From: Saccharofermentans sp.
Lineage (GTDB): Bacteria > Bacillota_A > Clostridia > Saccharofermentanales > Saccharofermentanaceae
DNA: 5,527 nt
Assembly (NCBI GenBank): GCA_024692105.1
Contig: JAILMZ010000111.1
Coordinates: 1-5,527, forward strand
Reading direction: 5' to 3'
Shown here one piece after another: positions 1 through 4,326 of this stretch. Position numbers and translations under genes: made by a program. Positions within the stretch are counted from its first letter, which is position 1. Each line of letters opens with the position of its first letter. Below the pieces are notes generated by a model, which saw only the letters and a list, made by a program, of their open reading frames with translations, searched no databases and had not been told where the DNA came from.

Positions 1-291
1 AAGGACGGCGAGATGAGCGGCACACAGGGCCAGGCAAAGAGACTTGAAGGTATCTGCATCGAACTCTACGGCGAAGTAGCTGACTACTACGATGTCTACT
101 ACAGAGTCCATGCTCAGGATATCGGCTGGCTGTCGTGGGCCAAGAACGGTGAATGTTCAGGTACTGCCGGCAGGTCTGCAAGACTCGAGGGTATCCAGAT
201 AGTGCTTGTACCGAAGGGCTCGCCCGCACCTTCCGAGACATACGCGGGGATTACTTCCGTAACGACACTTTCCTTCGTCGAAGGTTTCTGA
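1..291 (+). CDS. ChW-repeat protein, C-terminal end (5' truncated)
   Basis: This is the last 96 codons of a longer gene; the frame is open from base 1 and ends at TGA 289-291. The ATG at 13-15 is in frame but falls inside a repeat, so it is unlikely to be the true start. Two clostridial hydrophobic (ChW, PF07538-type) repeats are visible. The first is partial, with GTQGQAKRLEGICIELYG at about residues 7-24. The second is complete at about residues 33-72 and has the diagnostic GW (42-43), the SGTAGRSARLEGI block (53-65) and a hydrophobic end. A short Pro/Ser/Thr-rich tail follows, with no LPXTG or membrane anchor. ChW repeats are typical of secreted or surface proteins of Clostridia, where they often accompany enzymatic, adhesive or Ig-like domains. 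The functional domain lies outside the window, so the protein's role cannot be stated. The gene ends against a bidirectional terminator facing a convergent operon. Confidence 0.85.
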   Translation, partial: KDGEMSGTQGQAKRLEGICIELYGEVADYYDVYYRVHAQDIGWLSWAKNGECSGTAGRSARLEGIQIVLVPKGSPAPSETYAGITSVTTLSFVEGF

Positions 292-312
292 TACAAGGCC
301 AAACTCAAAACA

Positions 313-338
313 AAAGCCGGTCCGCTCGGGCCGGCTTT
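313..338. terminator. Bidirectional intrinsic terminator between convergent genes
   Basis: An 11-bp stem AAAGCCGGTCC / GGGCCGGCTTT (one G-U pair) encloses the tetraloop GCTC. It lies 21 nt after the stop of the ChW-repeat gene and 4 nt beyond the stop of the minus-strand dehydrogenase gene. On the minus strand the stem runs into a good T-rich tract (TTTTGTTTTGAGTTT). On the plus strand the tail is weaker (TTTATTATC). It should therefore end both transcripts, more efficiently the minus-strand operon. Confidence 0.88.
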
Positions 339-342
339 ATTA

Positions 343-1305
343 TCAATAACCTTTCTTCTTGTTGACGCCGTATCTCAGCGGCCGCCCGGCGAGATAGTTC
401 TCCAGGTCTTCGCAGAACATGTCGACGTTCTTGTCAAGGGTGTGCTTCAGGGTGAGATTGCCTGCCACATGCGGTGTGATCAGAAGGTTCTTCGTCTTCC
501 AGAACCTGCTGGTCTCAGGCAGGGGTTCGGTCTTGCAGACATCGAGCGCGGCACCTGCGAGCAATCCGGCATCCAGCGCATCCGCCAGGGCATCTTCGTC
601 GACCGCATTGCCTCTGCCCACATTAACGACATAAGCTCCGCGGGGCAGAAGCGCTATCCTGCTGCGGTCAAGGATATCGTCTGTCTCGGGCGTGGCCGGC
701 AGGCTCATCACGAGAAGGTCCGTCCCGGACAGGACCTCGTCAAGCCTGTCTATCGGGAACATCTGATCTATCGAAGGATCACTGCACTTGCCGCTCCTGC
801 TTATGCCGACTATCTTTGCCGGCTCGAAAGCCTTCGCTCTTCTCGCGAACTCACATCCGATATCTCCGGTACCGAGCAAAGTAATGCGGCAGTCCTTGAT
901 GGAATCCTGCTGAAGCCTGCACATATCCCATCTGCCGTTCAGTGACTCTGAATAGTAGGTCGTTATTCGGCGCATCATCATGAGGGTGACGGTGATTATG
1001 TGCTCTGCGATCGTAACTCCGTAAGCGCCGGAAGAATTGCTGATCAGGCAGTTCTCGTTGGCAAAGATGCCGGGCTTCATCAGATAGTCGACGCCGGCAG
1101 AAGGCACGCACAGCCACTTGAGGTTCTCGTCCACGCGAGCCGTGTCCATGCCGAAGCCGTAGATAATGTCAGGCTTAGCGAAGCCTTCGGGGATGTTTTC
1201 TTCGGATGAGGCAAAGCAGACCTCCTCGCCATACCTTGCGGCTACGGCTGCGATCATGTCCTTATGCTCCTGCCCAATCAGGGGTGTGATAACAAGTATC
1301 TTCAT
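343..1305 (-). CDS. D-2-hydroxyacid dehydrogenase family, NAD(P)-dependent
   Basis: This 320-residue cytosolic oxidoreductase has the usual length for the family, which interconverts 2-keto acids and D-2-hydroxy acids. The N-terminal part (about 1-100) is the substrate/catalytic domain. The Rossmann domain has LGTGDIG at 144-150 (G145, G147, G150). The catalytic triad is readable: Arg231 in VVNVGRG, Glu260 in DVCKTEPLP, and His279 in ITPHVAGN. The second beta strand of the cofactor fold ends in GISRSG (R170, S171) instead of an acidic residue, which in this family often suggests NADPH preference (inference). Candidate substrates are glyoxylate, hydroxypyruvate, a phosphorylated relative or a branched keto acid; sequence alone does not decide. 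It is the last gene of a three-gene operon. Its ATG follows the upstream TGA by a single base and lacks a clear Shine-Dalgarno, so translational coupling is likely. Confidence 0.92.
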   Translation of the reverse strand: MKILVITPLIGQEHKDMIAAVAARYGEEVCFASSEENIPEGFAKPDIIYGFGMDTARVDENLKWLCVPSAGVDYLMKPGIFANENCLISNSSGAYGVTIAEHIITVTLMMMRRITTYYSESLNGRWDMCRLQQDSIKDCRITLLGTGDIGCEFARRAKAFEPAKIVGISRSGKCSDPSIDQMFPIDRLDEVLSGTDLLVMSLPATPETDDILDRSRIALLPRGAYVVNVGRGNAVDEDALADALDAGLLAGAALDVCKTEPLPETSRFWKTKNLLITPHVAGNLTLKHTLDKNVDMFCEDLENYLAGRPLRYGVNKKKGY

Positions 1306-1306
1306 A

Positions 1307-2362
1307 TCAGTGCAGGATGGCCTTAAGCTTCTCGTCTGTCGTCAGGAGCTCTTTTGCCAGCTCTCTGTACTTCTCTTCGTGCAGATATGTATGGCGGTGG
1401 GGCTTCATCGAAGGCGCCATGTCGATAGCCTTGCTGAAGTCCTCGGCCTTGAGGTCCAGCGTCGCGCAGTAGTCCCAGAAACCTGTCTTGGTAAAGACCG
1501 TGTCGACCCTTTTCCAGCGGTGGTCTGTTATCTTGCACATAATGTATGTCGAGATGCCGACCTGGATGCCGTGAAGCTGAGGACGCTCGAGGAAAGAGTC
1601 CAGCGCGTGTGAGATCATGTGCTCGCTGCCGCTCGTGGGTGCGCTCGAACCTGCGATCTCATTTGCAACGCCGCTCATTGCAAGCGAATCAAGGAGCTCT
1701 TTGAGGAAGAGGTCGTCTTCTATCGATTCAAAAGGCGTTCTCACAAAGGAGTTCACAGCCTTCTTGGCGATCATGAACGCGAAATCATTGACCTCGTCAT
1801 ATCCCATATCCTCTTCATGCTGCCAGTCGTAAGTAGATGAGATCTTTGCGACCATATCACCGACGCCGGAGTGCAGGAACTTCACGGGTGCGCTCTTGAT
1901 GACGCCGGTATCAACTAGGATGCCGTAAGCCATCTTGGCCGGTACCGACTTGCGGTGACCGTCAACCGTGAGGGAAGCGGATGAACTCGAGAAACCGTCA
2001 GAAGACGAACTCGTCGGAACGCTTATAAAAGGGATTCTCAGGATGTATCCGATATACTTGGCCGCATCGATTACCTTGCCGCCGCCCATTCCGATGACGG
2101 CCTGGGTCTTATTGGGAAGCCGGAACGCGAGATCCGTTATGTCTCCGAAGTCGACCGTATCCATCTCCTGATGGTGCAGCACAGTAACGCCCGCATTTGC
2201 GAACGACTCGAAGACCTTCTCGCCGAACATCTCAGTAAGGCCGTTGCCTAAGAGCAGGACGACCTGTGTGAGACCGGCGTCTCTCAGGTAGTCTCCGATG
2301 TGTGCGGTAACGCCGCGCTCGATCTTGAGGATCATTGGGATCGATATCTCGTCTTTGGACAT
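1307..2362 (-). CDS. Glycerol-1-phosphate dehydrogenase-like / iron-containing alcohol dehydrogenase family protein
   Basis: This 351-residue enzyme belongs to the dehydroquinate-synthase/iron-ADH superfamily and most resembles the sn-glycerol-1-phosphate dehydrogenase branch (AraM/EgsA type), which reduces dihydroxyacetone phosphate with NAD(P)H. The N-terminal nucleotide-binding half carries VIGMGGGKVIDAAKY (89-103). The loop PTSSSSDGFSSSSAS (116-130) matches the family's TSxSHDG segment, but with Ser in place of His before Asp122-Gly123. Likely metal ligands are Asp169 (SGVGDM), His248 (GSEHMISHALD) and His264 (QLHGIQVG), consistent with one divalent metal. The start is supported by the Shine-Dalgarno AAGGGAGGT 7 nt upstream. 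It is the middle operon gene, 22 nt after the HAD phosphatase stop and 1 nt before the D-2-hydroxyacid dehydrogenase. Its substrate may be glycerol phosphate or another polyol or ketol phosphate. The family call is firm; the specific reaction is not. Confidence 0.85.
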   Translation of the reverse strand: MSKDEISIPMILKIERGVTAHIGDYLRDAGLTQVVLLLGNGLTEMFGEKVFESFANAGVTVLHHQEMDTVDFGDITDLAFRLPNKTQAVIGMGGGKVIDAAKYIGYILRIPFISVPTSSSSDGFSSSSASLTVDGHRKSVPAKMAYGILVDTGVIKSAPVKFLHSGVGDMVAKISSTYDWQHEEDMGYDEVNDFAFMIAKKAVNSFVRTPFESIEDDLFLKELLDSLAMSGVANEIAGSSAPTSGSEHMISHALDSFLERPQLHGIQVGISTYIMCKITDHRWKRVDTVFTKTGFWDYCATLDLKAEDFSKAIDMAPSMKPHRHTYLHEEKYRELAKELLTTDEKLKAILH

Positions 2363-2369
2363 GTTAATT

Positions 2370-2378
2370 ACCTCCCTT
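2370..2378 (-). promoter_or_regulatory. Strong ribosome binding site for the G1PDH-like gene
   Basis: On the minus strand AAGGGAGGT lies 7 nt before the ATG at 2362-2360, within the 22-nt gap after the HAD gene's stop. It fixes the start codon and indicates independent, efficient initiation in the middle of the operon. The following dehydrogenase gene has no such site. Confidence 0.85.
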
Positions 2379-2384
2379 GATGGT

Positions 2385-3047
2385 TCAGCCGATCACTTCC
2401 GGTACGACCTTAGTAAGTTCTCCAAAACTCATTATAAACGGAACTTCGGCATCTATCTCGCCGAATCCGTACCTGGCGTGGATAAAGGGCAGACCTGCCT
2501 TGGATGTCGCATCGTAGTCGCTCTGGATGTCGCCCACATAGCATGCGGCAGTAAGGCCGTTACGCTCTGCCAGGAGCCTGATGTTCTCGTCCTTCTGCAG
2601 GAAGTTGTTGCCGTAGCATTCGATGTCTTCCACCAGGTCTTCTGGGTGTCCGTAAGCGATATCGAAGTATCCGAGGAACGCCTCGATGTATCCTGCCTGG
2701 CAGTTGCTTACGATGTAGATGTGATAACCCATCTCCTTGAGCTTAGCCCAGGTCTCCAGGACGCCTTCGTAGAGTATGCCGCCGTGCTGTCTGAGATACT
2801 CGTTCTCATAGTTCTCGCATGCCTCGCGGAGAGCATCTCTCTCGAGCCCCTTCTCCGTGTAGGTGAAGAGCGTGTCTGCGATAACATCCATCGGCTTGCC
2901 CATGACGCGCTTGATATCGTCCTGCGTAACCGTCTTGTCTGTATATCCTGCTTCGTGGACCTTTACCGTCCAGGACTTGGCAACGTTTGCCGAAGAATCC
3001 CAGACTGTGCCGTCCATATCGAAGATAATGCCTTTTTTGTCCTGCAT
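2385..3047 (-). CDS. HAD-superfamily phosphatase, phosphoglycolate-phosphatase-like
   Basis: This 220-residue soluble hydrolase has all four haloacid dehalogenase motifs. Motif I is FDMDGTVWDS (9-18) with nucleophile Asp10 and acid/base Asp12. Motif II is IVSNC (112-116) with Ser114. Motif III is Lys152 in FLQKDENI. Motif IV is YVGDIQSDYDA (170-180) with Mg-binding Asp173 and Asp177. The insert between motifs I and II (about 20-100) is a helical C1-type cap, as in PGP/Gph and beta-phosphoglucomutase relatives. Such enzymes cleave small phosphate monoesters using Mg2+. Trp16 occupies a position in motif I that is often Leu or Val. It is the first gene of the minus-strand operon, so its substrate may be the product or precursor of the glycerol-1-phosphate dehydrogenase-like enzyme behind it (inference). 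The start is supported by AAGGAGA 4 nt upstream of the ATG. Confidence 0.92.
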   Translation of the reverse strand: MQDKKGIIFDMDGTVWDSSANVAKSWTVKVHEAGYTDKTVTQDDIKRVMGKPMDVIADTLFTYTEKGLERDALREACENYENEYLRQHGGILYEGVLETWAKLKEMGYHIYIVSNCQAGYIEAFLGYFDIAYGHPEDLVEDIECYGNNFLQKDENIRLLAERNGLTAACYVGDIQSDYDATSKAGLPFIHARYGFGEIDAEVPFIMSFGELTKVVPEVIG

Positions 3048-3051
3048 AGTG

Positions 3052-3058
3052 TCTCCTT
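3052..3058 (-). promoter_or_regulatory. Ribosome binding site of the HAD phosphatase gene
   Basis: AAGGAGA on the minus strand ends 4 nt before the ATG at 3047-3045. Its core GGAG is 5 nt away, a normal though short spacing for Bacillota. It supports the chosen start. Confidence 0.8.
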
Positions 3059-3079
3059 AAGTGGTAGTTGTTACGAGTT

Positions 3080-3088
3080 ATTATACCA
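3080..3088 (-). promoter_or_regulatory. Extended -10 promoter for the three-gene minus-strand operon
   Basis: The minus strand reads TGGTATAAT: a perfect TATAAT (3085-3080) preceded by the TGn extension. A -35 box at 17-bp spacing would be AATGAT (3108-3103), which is poor, so the extended -10 probably does the work. Transcription should begin near 3073, leaving a leader of about 25 nt before the HAD gene. No other promoter is seen within the operon gaps. Confidence 0.6.
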
Positions 3089-3112
3089 ATTACGGTGTAT
3101 ACATCATTACGG
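3089..3112. promoter_or_regulatory. Possible operator: repeated ATTACGG flanking palindrome TGTATACA
   Basis: In the divergent 93-bp intergenic region the heptamer ATTACGG occurs at 3089-3095 and again at 3106-3112, 17 bp apart start to start. Between them is the perfect 8-bp palindrome TGTATACA (3096-3103). The block lies directly upstream of the minus-strand extended -10. It also overlaps the best, though weak, -10-like sequence for the plus-strand acetyltransferase genes (TATACA 3098-3103, no convincing -35). A regulator bound here could control both directions. The repeats are short, so chance is not excluded. Confidence 0.3.
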
Positions 3113-3140
3113 CAAATTTGTAGTAGGATATTAGACGGGT

Positions 3141-3605
3141 ATGGTTACGTTAAGATTGGCAACAAGAGAAGATCTGAACAGGATCTGGAAGATGCAGGTC
3201 GAGGCTTTCGCGGGGCTCCTTGAGAAGTACCGTGACTACGAGCTCAGTCCTGCCGCAGAAGGCGTAGACAAGATAGAAGCCAGGTTCGCGCAGCCGGGTT
3301 CCGCGTACTACTTCATCGAGGCAGAAGATGCCGACGTCGGCGTGATAAGGATCGTCGACAGGGGTGACGGCGCGAGAAAGCGCATCTCGCCTCTGTGGAT
3401 AATGCCTCCTTACCGCGGCAGAGGCTATGCCCAGGAAGCCATGCTTGCTGCCGAGGCCATGTACGGCAGCCATCACTGGGAGCTCGATACCATATTGCAG
3501 GAACCGGGCAATCTGCACCTCTACGAGAAGATGGGCTACCATCAGACCGGCAAGACGGCGCGCATCAACGAACGCATGGACATCGTTTTCTACGAGAAAG
3601 ACTAA
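3141..3605 (+). CDS. GNAT-family N-acetyltransferase
   Basis: This 154-residue cytosolic protein has a typical GCN5-related fold length and transfers an acyl group from acyl-CoA to an amine. The start LRLATREDLNRIWKMQVEAF (4-23) is the common beta1/alpha1 opening. The acetyl-CoA pyrophosphate loop is readable as RGRGYA (92-97) after the beta4 segment ISPLWIMPPY (82-91), followed by helix alpha3. Near the C-terminus LHLYEKMGY (125-133) is the usual alpha4/beta7 signature. Beyond that the substrate is unknown; the ligand could be a small amine, an amino acid or a protein N-terminus. The ATG at 3141 has only a weak, distant AGGA (3125-3128), so expression may be low. No better in-frame start is apparent. 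A CAT-like gene follows after 3 nt, so the two are almost surely co-transcribed. Confidence 0.9.
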   Translation: MVTLRLATREDLNRIWKMQVEAFAGLLEKYRDYELSPAAEGVDKIEARFAQPGSAYYFIEAEDADVGVIRIVDRGDGARKRISPLWIMPPYRGRGYAQEAMLAAEAMYGSHHWELDTILQEPGNLHLYEKMGYHQTGKTARINERMDIVFYEKD

Positions 3606-3608
3606 GAT

Positions 3609-4256
3609 ATGAACTATAAAGTGATCAACAGGGAAGAATACTATCGCAAGGGCGTTTACCGCCATTTCACCGAGGACTGCAAGTGCTCGGTCTCCATGAC
3701 CGCGAGGATCGACGTGACTGACCTCGTATCACGCTCCAAGGAGACCGGTACCAAGTTCTACATCAACTTCCTGTACCTTCTTACCAAGGTCCTCAACTCC
3801 AGGGACGACTACCGCATGCAGTATCTCTGGCAGTCGGACGAACTCGTCTGCTACGACGTCATCAACCCGACGCAGTATGTCTTCCACGAAGACACCGAGA
3901 CCTGCACGCCTGTCTACACGACGTATTACGAGGACTATAAGAAGTTCTACGAGAATGCCGTAAATGATCTCGAGCGCGCGAAAGCCACCCGCGAATACCT
4001 TCTCGATGCCGCAGGCCACCCGAACTGGTTCGACGCATCCTACATCTCCTGGCTGTCATATGACTCGCTGAACATCGAGCTTCCGGACGGCTATCTGTAC
4101 TTCCTGCCAATCGTCAACTGGGGCAAGTACAGGGAAGAGGGCGGCAGGCTCATGATGCCCGTTACCGTGCGATTGAACCATGCCGTCGCCGACGGATACC
4201 TCGTGGCTAATGTCTTCAGACTGCTTGAGACGGAGATCGCATCTTTCTGCAGCTGA
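3609..4256 (+). CDS. Chloramphenicol-acetyltransferase-like O-acyltransferase
   Basis: This 215-residue protein has the normal length of the CAT family (trimeric acetyl-CoA-dependent O-acetyltransferases). Early in the protein R18 lies in KGVYRHF, where CAT enzymes keep an arginine that pairs with the active-site Asp. The central WLSYDSLNIE (148-157) matches the family's W-x-x-F/Y-x-S-x-N block, and GKYREEGGRLMMPVTV (172-187) is the conserved lead-in. The catalytic block is NHAVADGYL (190-198), with His191 as the general base and Asp195. Classical resistance enzymes have HHAVCDG or HHSVCDG; here the first His is Asn and Cys is Ala, while the essential residues remain. It is probably a chromosomal CAT-like enzyme of unknown substrate, and chloramphenicol resistance should not be assumed. 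It lies 3 nt after the GNAT gene with only a weak purine-rich GAGAAAG as ribosome site, suggesting coupling. Confidence 0.9.
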   Translation: MNYKVINREEYYRKGVYRHFTEDCKCSVSMTARIDVTDLVSRSKETGTKFYINFLYLLTKVLNSRDDYRMQYLWQSDELVCYDVINPTQYVFHEDTETCTPVYTTYYEDYKKFYENAVNDLERAKATREYLLDAAGHPNWFDASYISWLSYDSLNIELPDGYLYFLPIVNWGKYREEGGRLMMPVTVRLNHAVADGYLVANVFRLLETEIASFCS

Positions 4257-4267
4257 TTCAAATTAAC

Positions 4268-4296
4268 TTGACTGAAAGCTCATTCTCCTTTAATAT
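4268..4296 (+). promoter_or_regulatory. Sigma-A-type promoter of the transporter gene
   Basis: TTGACT (4268-4273) and TAATAT (4291-4296) are separated by exactly 17 bp, close to the housekeeping consensus. Transcription would start at about 4302-4304, giving a very short leader of roughly 24 nt before the ATG at 4327. This is the best promoter in the window. No terminator is visible between the CAT-like gene and this promoter, so read-through from upstream is also expected. Confidence 0.8.
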
Positions 4297-4322
4297 TTTC
4301 GCGTTTAAGGAATAAAGGAGAA
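4283..4322 (+). repeat. 10-bp inverted repeat covering the -10 box and the Shine-Dalgarno
   Basis: TTCTCCTTTA (4283-4292) is a perfect inverted copy of TAAAGGAGAA (4313-4322), separated by 20 nt. The left arm overlaps the first two bases of the -10 box. The right arm contains the whole ribosome site of the transporter gene. The centre (4302/4303) coincides with the predicted transcription start. In a read-through RNA the arms could pair and hide the ribosome site; alternatively, the DNA could be a dimer operator with half-sites 30 bp apart. Confidence 0.6.
4314..4320 (+). promoter_or_regulatory. Ribosome binding site of the transporter gene
   Basis: AAAGGAG lies 6 nt before the ATG at 4327, an ideal position, and decides the start codon. 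A second, weaker AAGGAA is at 4307-4312. The site forms the right arm of the inverted repeat described above. Confidence 0.85.
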
Positions 4323-4326
4323 GATA

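Noticed and set aside
442..945. 167-codon open frame on the + strand, antisense to the D-2-hydroxyacid dehydrogenase
   Set aside because: It is low-complexity and motif-free, lies opposite conserved catalytic motifs, and has no ribosome site.
2298..3134. 278-codon open frame on the + strand, antisense to the HAD phosphatase gene and ending 7 nt before the GNAT gene
   Set aside because: It has no ribosome site before its ATG and no recognisable motif, and it lies opposite a gene with all four HAD motifs. Biased third-position composition readily creates such antisense frames.
3150..3665. 171-codon open frame on the - strand across the GNAT gene
   Set aside because: It has no supported start or known motif and is antisense to a well-supported acetyltransferase with a conserved acetyl-CoA loop.
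3609..4256. Acquired chloramphenicol-resistance cassette
   Set aside because: There are no inverted repeats, integrase, insertion-sequence or cassette recombination-site signals nearby. Base composition matches the neighbours, and the catalytic block differs from classical resistance enzymes.
4257..4326. Riboswitch or attenuator upstream of the transporter
   Set aside because: The leader from the predicted promoter is only about 24 nt, too short for a known riboswitch aptamer, and no GC-rich hairpin with a T-run is present. Only the inverted repeat is supported.
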